Shown one piece after another: positions 1 through 5,867 of a stretch of DNA of 6,327 bases. This DNA comes from Candidatus Parabacteroides intestinavium (GTDB lineage: Bacteria > Bacteroidota > Bacteroidia > Bacteroidales > Tannerellaceae), in NCBI GenBank assembly GCA_019118725.1, contig DWYO01000091.1:1-6327 (forward strand). The letters are read 5' to 3'. Positions within the stretch are counted from its first letter, which is position 1. Each line of letters opens with the position of its first letter. Below the pieces are notes generated by a model. The model had not been told where the DNA came from. It searched no databases and saw nothing but the letters and a program-made list of their open reading frames with translations. A program made the position numbers and the translations under genes.

Positions 1-2
1 CG

Positions 3-842
3 GATGTATCTGCGGCTTTGTTGCATGCCGTTGAGATGTGGGGAAAGGAACGGGGTATGGAACACATACAAGGCCCTATGGGTATTTTCGACTTTGACAA
101 GGAAGGAATGTTGATAGAGGATTTCGACCAATTGGGCTCGATGATTACTATTTATAATTATCCTTATTACCCGAAGCATCTGGAAGCGTTGGGCTATGAG
201 AAAGAGGTTGATTGGGTGCAAATCCGTATCGATGTCCCGAAAGAGGTCCCTGCCAAATATGCCCGTGTGACCCGATTATCGAAAGAAATGTTTGGTTTAC
301 ATGTTCGGAAACTGACGAAAAAGGATATCAAACAAGGATATGGGCGGAATGTGTTCGAACTATTAAATCAAGCCTATGCTCCGCTTTTCGGCTATACGGA
401 GCTTTCGGATAGGCAAATAGACGATTACGTAAAACGCTACATTCCGTTGATGGACTTGGAGTTAGTACCGATTATCGAGAATGACGCGGGCGAACTCATC
501 GGGGTAGCAATTACAATGATTAGTCTCTCTCATGCGTTGCAGAAGTCGAAAGGAAGGTTATTTCCTTTCGGATGGTTTTATTTGTTGCGGGCATTGAAAT
601 GGAAGCGTGACGAGAAAGCCGAGCTATTCTTGATTGCCGTCCGCCCAGATTACCAAGGACTGGGTGTGAATGCCTTAGTGTTCGATAATTTGATTCCGAT
701 TTACAATGCCCATCACATCCGTTGGGCAGAAACAGGTCCGCAATTGGAAACTAATGTGAAAGAACTGAGTCAATGGAAACCGTTGAACCCTTTGTTCACG
801 AAACGGCGCAGATGTTATACAAAACGAATAAACGGAATATAA
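3..842 (+). CDS. GNAT-fold N-acyltransferase family protein, 5'-truncated by window edge
   Basis: The frame is open from the left edge (first full codon at base 3) to TAA at 840-842, giving 279 visible residues. The internal TTG at 18 is not the real start. The protein resembles a Bacteroidetes family of about 370 residues annotated as GNAT-like or hypothetical; the missing part would be roughly the first 90 residues. A GNAT acyl-CoA-binding loop is visible late in the protein (VRPDYQGLGVNAL, about visible residues 213-225). It is followed by the conserved ending ETGPQLETN (about 243-251) and a basic tail with KRRRCYTKR. An early segment with GPMGIFDFDKEGM and IYNYPYYPKHLEALGY is also typical of this family, as I recall it. 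The acyl donor and acceptor are unknown. Only 6 nt separate it from the ketosynthase, so it is probably in the same transcript. It could tailor the polyene product or simply be an older neighbour of the cluster. The family call is fairly secure; the role is not. Confidence 0.7.
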   Translation, partial: DVSAALLHAVEMWGKERGMEHIQGPMGIFDFDKEGMLIEDFDQLGSMITIYNYPYYPKHLEALGYEKEVDWVQIRIDVPKEVPAKYARVTRLSKEMFGLHVRKLTKKDIKQGYGRNVFELLNQAYAPLFGYTELSDRQIDDYVKRYIPLMDLELVPIIENDAGELIGVAITMISLSHALQKSKGRLFPFGWFYLLRALKWKRDEKAELFLIAVRPDYQGLGVNALVFDNLIPIYNAHHIRWAETGPQLETNVKELSQWKPLNPLFTKRRRCYTKRINGI

Positions 843-848
843 CGATAT

Positions 849-2081
849 ATGGAAAAGAAAGTAGTTGTAACGGGAATGGGTATTTGGTCGTGCATCGGAC
901 AAACATTAGACGAAGTACGCGATGCCTTATATGTAGGCAAGAGTGGAATCATCTTCAGTCCGGAGCGTAAAGAGTTGGGGTTTCGTTCAGCTTTGTGCGC
1001 GCATTTAGAGCATCCGGATTTAAAACCATTTGTGGCTCGTAGTCTTCGACAATTTATGCCCGAAGAGGCGCAATATGCATATATGGCTACGAAGCAGGCC
1101 TTAGAACATGCCGGTTTGGACCAAGATTATCTTGATGCGCACGAGGTAGGGATTGTGTATGGGAATGACTCTGTGGCAGAAGCCACCATGCACGCTTTAG
1201 ACAAGTTTCGCGAATTTAAAGATACATCAGCTTGCGGAAGCGGAGCAATCTTCCAATCAATGAACTCAACGGTTACGATGAATCTGGCTTGTGCTTTCAA
1301 GTTGAGAGGTATCAACCTGACGGCTTCAGCGGCATGTGCTTCCGGTTCTCATGCCGTAGGATTGGCTTCTTTATTGATTCGGAATGGCCTGCAGGATTGT
1401 ATTATTTGTGGAGGGGCTCAAGAAGCGAACTTGTATAGTGTGGCTTCTTTTGATGGTATCAATGCGTTTTCCATACGAGAAAATGAACCGACTAAGGCGA
1501 GTCGTCCGTTTGATCGGGATCGCGATGGCTTGGTTCCGGGCGGAGGTGCTGCCACATTGATATTAGAAAGTTATGAACATGCGGTAAGGCGAGGTGCTCC
1601 TATCTTGGCTGAAGTGGTAAGTTGGGGATTTTCAGGAAATGGAGCGCATATATCGACTCCGAATGTAGCTGGTCCTGCCCGTTCTTTGGAATTATGTCTT
1701 AAAAATGGACATATTTTACCTCAAGAAATAGGTTATGTAAACGCACATGCCACATCTACTCATGCAGGAGATGGAAAAGAAGCATTAGCTATTGCCCAAA
1801 TCTTTGGGGATTACAAAGTTCCTGTAACTTCAACCAAAGGACAGACAGGACACGAAATGTGGATGGCCGGAGCCAGTGAGCTGATTTATTCTATCCTGAT
1901 GATGAAGAACGATTTTATTGCCGGAAATCTGAACTTTGAAAATCCGGATGAAGAAACGGCTTGTATCAACATTGTTCCGGAAACACGTAAAGTGCATTTC
2001 GATATGTTTCTTTCCAATTCTTTCGGTTTTGGAGGTACCAACTCAACAATTATTATACGAAATATAGATTCTAATCATTAA
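849..2081 (+). CDS. Beta-ketoacyl-ACP synthase (KS), APE/flexirubin type
   Basis: This is a condensing enzyme of the thiolase fold. It extends an ACP-bound chain by two carbons through decarboxylative condensation with malonyl-ACP, in the cytoplasm. It has 410 residues, the normal FabF-like length. The active-site Cys is C163 in ASAACASGSHAVG. The two His are H300 in VNAHATST and H335 in TKGQTGHEMWMAGASE, with K330 just before. The Gly-rich loop FGFGGTN lies at 392-398. All catalytic residues are present, so this is a working KS and not a chain-length factor, which would lack the Cys. The segment SGAIFQSMNSTVTMN (131-145) resembles KS proteins of Bacteroidetes polyene-pigment clusters, as I recall them. 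The ATG at 849 is the first start after an in-frame TAA at 840-842. The ACP follows 20 nt downstream. An ordinary fatty-acid FabF is less likely, given the neighbouring dehydratase pair, thioesterase and FAD enzyme. Confidence 0.9.
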   Translation: MEKKVVVTGMGIWSCIGQTLDEVRDALYVGKSGIIFSPERKELGFRSALCAHLEHPDLKPFVARSLRQFMPEEAQYAYMATKQALEHAGLDQDYLDAHEVGIVYGNDSVAEATMHALDKFREFKDTSACGSGAIFQSMNSTVTMNLACAFKLRGINLTASAACASGSHAVGLASLLIRNGLQDCIICGGAQEANLYSVASFDGINAFSIRENEPTKASRPFDRDRDGLVPGGGAATLILESYEHAVRRGAPILAEVVSWGFSGNGAHISTPNVAGPARSLELCLKNGHILPQEIGYVNAHATSTHAGDGKEALAIAQIFGDYKVPVTSTKGQTGHEMWMAGASELIYSILMMKNDFIAGNLNFENPDEETACINIVPETRKVHFDMFLSNSFGFGGTNSTIIIRNIDSNH

Positions 2082-2101
2082 ATTTAAAATAAATAGACGC
2101 A
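2082..2101 (+). promoter_or_regulatory. A/T-rich translation leader before the ACP gene
   Basis: The 20 nt between the KS stop and the ACP start are strongly A/T-rich (atttaaaataaatag...) and hold no Shine-Dalgarno. A/T-rich, unstructured leaders are typical of efficient initiation in Bacteroidetes. ACPs are often needed in higher amounts than their partner enzymes, so stronger initiation here would make sense, but that is inference. The gap holds no -7/-33 promoter pair. Confidence 0.4.
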
Positions 2102-2347
2102 ATGACACGTGAAGATATTATTAAAACAGTAAATTTGGCATTAGTTGAAGAATTTGAAATAGAAGAGAATGCGCTTGATCCGGAAGCAAATATCAAAGAA
2201 ACGCTTTCGCTTGATAGCCTCAGTTTAGTGGACTTAGTGGCGTTGATTCAGCAAACTTATAAAGTGAAGATTCCGGTATCCGACCTGCCCAGTATCCAGA
2301 CGTTCAATAATCTTTATGATTATATAGAAGCACACTTGCCAAAATGA
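2102..2347 (+). CDS. Acyl carrier protein
   Basis: A small acidic ACP of 81 residues that tethers the growing acyl or polyene chain as a thioester on 4'-phosphopantetheine. The attachment site is S39 in the DSL motif (LSLDSLSLVDLVALI, 35-49), at the start of helix II. The N-terminal helix (about 3-18), the acidic loop with EIEENALDPEANI, and the C-terminal part (IPVSDLPSIQTFNNLYDYI) fit the four-helix ACP fold and its usual length of 75-85 residues. It needs a phosphopantetheinyl transferase, which is not in this window. Its TGA overlaps the ATG of the next gene in an ATGA arrangement, suggesting translational coupling to the hotdog dehydratase. It is most likely the dedicated carrier for this cluster and not the housekeeping AcpP, because it sits between the KS and the dehydratases and its DSLS context differs from the usual DSLD of AcpP. 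Confidence 0.95.
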   Translation: MTREDIIKTVNLALVEEFEIEENALDPEANIKETLSLDSLSLVDLVALIQQTYKVKIPVSDLPSIQTFNNLYDYIEAHLPK

Positions 2348-2757
2348 AAAAGGTAAGTATTACGCGACTTCTTCCTCAACGGGAGCCTATTTTAATGGTG
2401 GATGAACTGGTTCATGTAGAAGAGGATCAGGCGGAGACCTCTTTCGAAATAAGAGCCGATAATTATTTCATCGAAAAAGATAGGTTGGCGGAAGTCGGCC
2501 TGATTGAACATATCGCGCAGTCAGCTTCTGCTTTTGCCGGATATAAAGCAATGGAAACAGGATCCATCGAACCGCCCGTGGGGCTGATCGGGGAAATCAA
2601 GCGTTTCCATTGTTATCGTTGTCCGCAAGTAGGCGAAGTGTTGCATACAACAGTCCGGATGGGTGCTGAGGTGGCGGGCATAACCTTGCTTACGGGGGAA
2701 GTACGTATACAGGAAGAGATCATAGCAGACACCCAGATGAAAATATTTGTACCTTGA
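2344..2757 (+). CDS. Hotdog-fold 3-hydroxyacyl-ACP dehydratase-like protein, ApeP-like
   Basis: A 137-residue single hotdog domain of FabZ size. The opening LLPQREPILMVDEL (9-22) matches the FabZ-family LPHR-P-LMVD signature. The central helix carries GLIEHIAQSASAFAGY (52-67), where E55 aligns with the catalytic Glu of FabZ and IAQSA matches its MAQ-A segment. The FabZ catalytic His, 14 residues before the Glu in GHFP, would fall on Y41 in ADNYFIEKD, so the GHFP motif is absent. E. coli-type ApeP proteins also lack GHFP, as I recall them, and are reported to work together with ApeI. The likely role is therefore one half of a dehydratase pair with the next gene, making trans double bonds in the polyene. 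It starts on the ATG overlapping the ACP stop. It might instead be a catalytically weak or structural subunit. The hotdog call is firm; the ApeP equivalence is by analogy. Confidence 0.75.
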   Translation: MKKVSITRLLPQREPILMVDELVHVEEDQAETSFEIRADNYFIEKDRLAEVGLIEHIAQSASAFAGYKAMETGSIEPPVGLIGEIKRFHCYRCPQVGEVLHTTVRMGAEVAGITLLTGEVRIQEEIIADTQMKIFVP

Positions 2758-2784
2758 AAGAATCTTAGATAAAGACCGATTTGC

Positions 2785-3159
2785 ATGTTACTTGAAAATA
2801 AATATTATCGATGGGTATCTCAGACAATAGAGGGTGAAAATGCATTATTTCGAGTGCATTTATTGCCGGAATGTGAGGTGTATCGCGGACATTTTCCAGG
2901 AAACCCGGTTTGCCCGGGCATTTGTAACGTGGAACTTATCAAAGAATGCGCGATGCGCCTCACAGGAAAGAATTTGCGGATTAAAACGTTGATACAATGT
3001 CGTTTGACGGCTTTAGCTTCTCCTACGTCTTGTCAGGAGTTTGATGTACATATTCAGGCATTGCCTACAGAGAATGGTTTTCAGGTGCGGGCTATGATTA
3101 TGGACGCTGTGAAGAAATATGTAGATTTTAAAGGCGAGCTGATCGTTCTGGAAACATGA
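2785..3159 (+). CDS. 3-hydroxyacyl-ACP dehydratase, ApeI/FabZ-like hotdog protein
   Basis: A 124-residue hotdog protein. It has the motif YRGHFPGNPVCPGICNVELI (33-52), which matches the FabZ/FabA signature: H36 is the catalytic His, and E50, exactly 14 residues on, sits in the position of the catalytic Glu. Both dehydration residues are thus present, unlike in the hotdog gene upstream. The expected reaction is loss of water from 3-hydroxyacyl-ACP to give trans-2-enoyl-ACP. The start at 2785 is well constrained: an in-frame TAA lies at 2770-2772 with no alternative start codon between. The 27 nt leader has no clear Shine-Dalgarno. The stop overlaps the ATG of the FAD oxidoreductase by 4 nt, suggesting coupled translation. 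The N-terminal half begins directly with the strand KYYRWVSQTI, without the LPHR segment of FabZ, which favours ApeI-type over housekeeping FabZ. Confidence 0.85.
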   Translation: MLLENKYYRWVSQTIEGENALFRVHLLPECEVYRGHFPGNPVCPGICNVELIKECAMRLTGKNLRIKTLIQCRLTALASPTSCQEFDVHIQALPTENGFQVRAMIMDAVKKYVDFKGELIVLET

Positions 3160-4634
3160 AAAGGGATGTTATTATCATAGGGAGCGGATTGGGCGGACTG
3201 GTATGTGCTTATGTCTTGTCACGCATGGGAATGAACGTCTTGGTGCTTGAAAAGGAGAATCAGGCTGGCGGATGTTTGCAAAGTTATCGGCGGCACAGCT
3301 ATTCTTTTGATACGGGTTTCCATTATGTCGGAGGATTGGCAGAAGGACAATCTCTTCATGCGGCATTTGATTACTTAGGATTGTTGTCTCTTCCTTGGCA
3401 TCGGATGAATCAAGAGTTTGATAGAATTCGTATCGGTGAACGCACGTTTGCTCTTGCACAAGGTTATGAGGCATTTGTTGAAACTTTAGTAGCTGAGTTT
3501 CCTTCTCAGAGGAAGGCCTTAGGCGAATACGTGACGTTGCTGGCCGAAACAAATCGAACATCAACGGAGGCTTTGAATCCTCATGCGAAAGTTAACTCTT
3601 TTATTTCCTCGCTTTGGGAAACGGGAGCCTATTCTTATTTGATGAATACATTTCAGGATGCAGAACTGGTGGATGCATTGAGTGGAGCTTCGCTTAAAAT
3701 GGAGCTTCGAAAGGAATCACTTCCGTTATTTACTTTCTTGCATGGCAATAGCAGTTTTGTAGAAAGCAGCTGGCGATTGCGTGGAGATGGTTCTCTTTTG
3801 GTGGATACTCTTGTTAAGGGCATCCGGTCGCAAGGTGGAGATGTATTCTGTGGGTCAGAGGTTGTCGAGTTGGGTGAGAGTAACGGCCGATTGTCTTATG
3901 CTCGTTGTATGAATGGTGAATGTTATGAGGGGGATACATTTATTTGTGATGCGCATCCTGCCGTTGCATGCCAGCTTGTCGGGCAAAGCAATCTGTTCCG
4001 AAAATCCTATCGTTCGCGTATTATCGGACTGGAGAACACGTGTGGTATGTTTACACTTTCTCTTCGTTTGAAACCTCGTGCATTACCCTATTTCAATTGG
4101 AATCGGTATATTTATCGGAAACCTGATGTATGGGCGTGTGCAGAAAAAGGTACTGTCTGTGGAATGATGGTCAGTTGCCGTGTCCCGGAAGTGGGAAGTC
4201 TATATGCTACACAAATTGATTTGCTAACACCTATGCCTTGGTCTGTGTGTGCGTCTTGGCAAGGGACAACAGTAGGGCATCGTGGAGGCGCTTATGAGGA
4301 GATGAAAATGCGTTGGGCAGAAGAATGTCTTACCTTGGCTGAGGAAGAGATTCCCGGTCTCCGTGCCTTGATAGTCGAGCAATATACGAGTACGCCGCTC
4401 ACCTATGCACATTACACACATACGCCAGAAGGGTCAGCCTATGGCATTCGGAAAGATTATCACAATCCGATGCTGACGATTCTTTCGGTACGAACGCCAG
4501 TTCCAAACTTTCTTTTAACGGGACAAAGTTTGATGCTGCACGGATTGCAGGGGGTTACGATGACGGCACTTCTCACTTGTGCAGAATTGGTCGGGAAAGA
4601 GAAAATTTGGAAATCGGTTCTGCAAAGGAGCTGA
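3156..4634 (+). CDS. FAD-dependent oxidoreductase, phytoene desaturase/retinol saturase-like
   Basis: A 492-residue flavoprotein of the CrtI/retinol saturase (COG1233-type) superfamily. The N-terminal dinucleotide-binding fold is clear: IIIGSGLGGLVCAYVLSRMG contains GxGxxG at 9-14. LVLEKENQAGG follows, with E32 in the position that binds the adenosine ribose, and then FDTGFHYVGG (51-60). The C-terminal FAD-contacting signature is also present, with NFLLTGQSLMLHG (451-463) followed by LQGVTMTALLTC (464-475). Length is normal and no frame break is seen. Family members desaturate, saturate or isomerise conjugated polyene or isoprenoid chains; the substrate here is probably the polyene or its aryl head. 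That is inference from the operon. Automatic pipelines often call such genes all-trans-retinol 13,14-reductase, which should not be taken literally. It begins within the stop of the dehydratase (ATGA overlap). It is followed by a 47 nt gap, the longest in the window. Confidence 0.9.
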   Translation: MKRDVIIIGSGLGGLVCAYVLSRMGMNVLVLEKENQAGGCLQSYRRHSYSFDTGFHYVGGLAEGQSLHAAFDYLGLLSLPWHRMNQEFDRIRIGERTFALAQGYEAFVETLVAEFPSQRKALGEYVTLLAETNRTSTEALNPHAKVNSFISSLWETGAYSYLMNTFQDAELVDALSGASLKMELRKESLPLFTFLHGNSSFVESSWRLRGDGSLLVDTLVKGIRSQGGDVFCGSEVVELGESNGRLSYARCMNGECYEGDTFICDAHPAVACQLVGQSNLFRKSYRSRIIGLENTCGMFTLSLRLKPRALPYFNWNRYIYRKPDVWACAEKGTVCGMMVSCRVPEVGSLYATQIDLLTPMPWSVCASWQGTTVGHRGGAYEEMKMRWAEECLTLAEEEIPGLRALIVEQYTSTPLTYAHYTHTPEGSAYGIRKDYHNPMLTILSVRTPVPNFLLTGQSLMLHGLQGVTMTALLTCAELVGKEKIWKSVLQRS

Positions 4635-4681
4635 TGAAACAGTTTGCGAAGAACAAACAAAAAAATTAAAAATAGAAAGAA
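4635..4681 (+). promoter_or_regulatory. A-rich intergenic leader upstream of fabG
   Basis: This is the longest intergenic gap in the window. Its last 30 bases (from 4652) are almost all A with a few T, C and G, an A/T-rich leader typical of Bacteroidetes initiation regions, with GAAAGA just before the ATG. No TAnnTTTG -7 box with an upstream TTTG is present in the gap, so I do not call a promoter. No stem-loop with a T-tract is seen, so I do not call a terminator. An 11-codon reading frame at 4634-4669 lies inside and is probably incidental. Confidence 0.4.
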
Positions 4682-5410
4682 ATGAAATACGCATTAGTCA
4701 CAGGCGGTAGTCGAGGTATAGGACGTGCCGTTTGCGTGAAGTTGGCCCAGATGGGGTATCACGTAATCATTAATTATGTAAGCAATCAAGGCGAAGCGGA
4801 GAAGACTCTCAATCTGGTGCGCGAAGCCGGACAAACAGGCGAACTGATGCCGTTCGATGTAAGTAACCAGGTAGAAATGTCTCATGCCCTTGATATGTGG
4901 ACCGAGTCGCATCCGGACGAATATATAGAAGTATTGGTTAATAATGCTGGTATTCGTCGTGATAATCTTCTTGCACTCATGCCTGAATCAGATTGGCATC
5001 GGGTATTAGACATCACGCTTAACGGCTTTTACAATGTTACGCAAGCCTTGCTCCAGCCTATGATGTTTCATAAGTATGGGCGAATTGTGAATATGGCGAG
5101 TGTCAGTGGTTTAAAGGGAATGCCGGGACAAAGTAATTACTCAGCAGCCAAAGGGGGGCTTATCGCGGCTACGAAAGCATTGGCTCAGGAAGTTGGTCGG
5201 AAAAATGTGACGGTCAATGCCGTGGCTCCAGGATTTATCCGCACAGATATGGTGGAGGGTATTGATGAAGCAGTGTGGAAGAAATCCATTCCGATGGGAC
5301 GTTTCGGAACTCCGGAGGAAGTGGCTGAGTTGGTAGGCTTTTTGGTGTCGCCCGTAGCGGGATATATCACGGGAAATGTTATTTCTATTAATGGAGGGCT
5401 TTATACGTAA
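4682..5410 (+). CDS. fabG: 3-oxoacyl-ACP reductase, FabG-type short-chain dehydrogenase
   Basis: A 242-residue classical SDR, the standard FabG length, that reduces 3-ketoacyl-ACP to 3-hydroxyacyl-ACP, normally with NADPH. The cofactor loop TGGSRGIG is at 7-14, with a basic residue (R11) as usual for NADPH users. NNAG is at 87-90. The catalytic tetrad is N114, S140 (in NMASVSG), Y153 and K157 (in YSAAKGG). The PGFIRTDM segment (183-190) and the C-terminal GYITGNVISINGGLYT are characteristic of FabG. In the polyene cycle it acts between the KS and the dehydratases, the role of ApeQ in E. coli-type clusters. It is probably a cluster-dedicated paralogue; the chromosome should carry a separate fabG for fatty-acid synthesis. 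The thioesterase starts 1 nt after its stop. The enzyme class is very secure; cluster dedication is inferred from position. Confidence 0.95.
   Translation: MKYALVTGGSRGIGRAVCVKLAQMGYHVIINYVSNQGEAEKTLNLVREAGQTGELMPFDVSNQVEMSHALDMWTESHPDEYIEVLVNNAGIRRDNLLALMPESDWHRVLDITLNGFYNVTQALLQPMMFHKYGRIVNMASVSGLKGMPGQSNYSAAKGGLIAATKALAQEVGRKNVTVNAVAPGFIRTDMVEGIDEAVWKKSIPMGRFGTPEEVAELVGFLVSPVAGYITGNVISINGGLYT
5393..5397 (+). promoter_or_regulatory. Shine-Dalgarno-like GGAGG supporting the thioesterase start at 5412
   Basis: GGAGG lies inside the last codons of fabG, 14 nt before the ATG at 5412. It is the best Shine-Dalgarno-like stretch at any start in this window, though its spacing is long. It also falls immediately after the alternative ATG at 5391, so it cannot serve that start. 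It therefore mildly favours 5412. Confidence 0.35.
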
Positions 5411-5411
5411 T

Positions 5412-5858
5412 ATGCAAGAAAAGACGGAGACTGTATTGGAAGATGTTTGTCGAATCCCGGTTAAGTTCAGCGAAATCGATTCGATGTGTCGTGTTTGGCA
5501 TGGTTCGTATGTTACTTATTTTGAAGACGGGAGGGAGTCATTTGGTAGGCACTTCCCAGGAATAGGTTATGCTGATATTCAAGCTTCAGGTATTTATGCC
5601 CCGCTTTATGATTTACATGTAAAGTATTATGCTCCGCTTGAAATCAACGACATAGCAATTGTGCATACACGTTATATATATAAGCCGGGGGCCCGTTTAG
5701 ATTATACTTATGCAATTTATAGGGAGCGAGACCATGTTTTATGTGCTGAGGGTAGTACTGTACAGTTGTTTGTTGATACAGATGGAAAACTGATGGTTGA
5801 TAAGCCGGCTTATTATGAAGCATGGCAACGCAAATACATACTTTTTGAATCAGAATAG
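5412..5858 (+). CDS. Acyl-CoA/acyl-ACP thioesterase, 4-hydroxybenzoyl-CoA thioesterase (4HBT) family
   Basis: A 148-residue hotdog thioesterase. The N-terminal signature FSEIDSMCRVWHGSYVTYFEDGRESFG matches the 4HBT/YbgC pattern (shown here in two parts: FSEIDSMCRV, then WHGSYVTYFEDG). D23 is the expected catalytic Asp, H30 and Y33 follow in the usual spacing, and E38-D39 with R41 continue the helix. The likely reaction is hydrolysis of an aryl- or polyene-thioester, either to release product or to clear stalled chains from the ACP; E. coli-type APE clusters carry a comparable thioesterase. Start choice: in-frame ATGs also occur at 5376 and 5391, but both lie inside fabG. Starting at 5412 puts the ATG 1 nt after the fabG stop, gives a normal family length, and uses the GGAGG at 5393. 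The extra 12 residues from 5376 look like out-of-frame fabG and are not family-like. Family is secure; substrate is inferred. Confidence 0.85.
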   Translation: MQEKTETVLEDVCRIPVKFSEIDSMCRVWHGSYVTYFEDGRESFGRHFPGIGYADIQASGIYAPLYDLHVKYYAPLEINDIAIVHTRYIYKPGARLDYTYAIYRERDHVLCAEGSTVQLFVDTDGKLMVDKPAYYEAWQRKYILFESE

Positions 5859-5867
5859 TAAGTTGAG

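Noticed and set aside
3175..3564. Minus-strand 129-codon frame opposite the FAD-binding domain
   Set aside because: The plus strand here encodes conserved Rossmann-fold motifs. The antisense frame has no family features and is explained by codon bias.
3156..4634. Carotenoid biosynthesis gene (phytoene desaturase)
   Set aside because: The family matches, but no phytoene synthase or lycopene cyclase is present and all neighbours are acyl-chain enzymes, so a carotenoid substrate is unlikely.
849..5410. Housekeeping fatty-acid (fab) operon
   Set aside because: KS, ACP, FabZ-like and FabG alone could fit, but the second His-less hotdog, the CrtI-like flavoenzyme, the 4HBT thioesterase and the absence of fabD, fabH and plsX point to a specialised polyene pathway.
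5376..5411. Longer thioesterase start at 5376 (or 5391), adding 12 (or 7) residues inside fabG
   Set aside because: The added residues are an out-of-frame reading of the conserved fabG C-terminus and do not resemble the 4HBT N-terminus. The ATG at 5412 follows the fabG stop and has an upstream GGAGG.
5837..5848. Possible Bacteroides -7 box (TACTTTTTG) before the DUF5686 gene
   Set aside because: The spacing inside the box is one base too long for TAnnTTTG, and no TTTG sits at the -33 position. The sequence is also within the thioesterase coding region.
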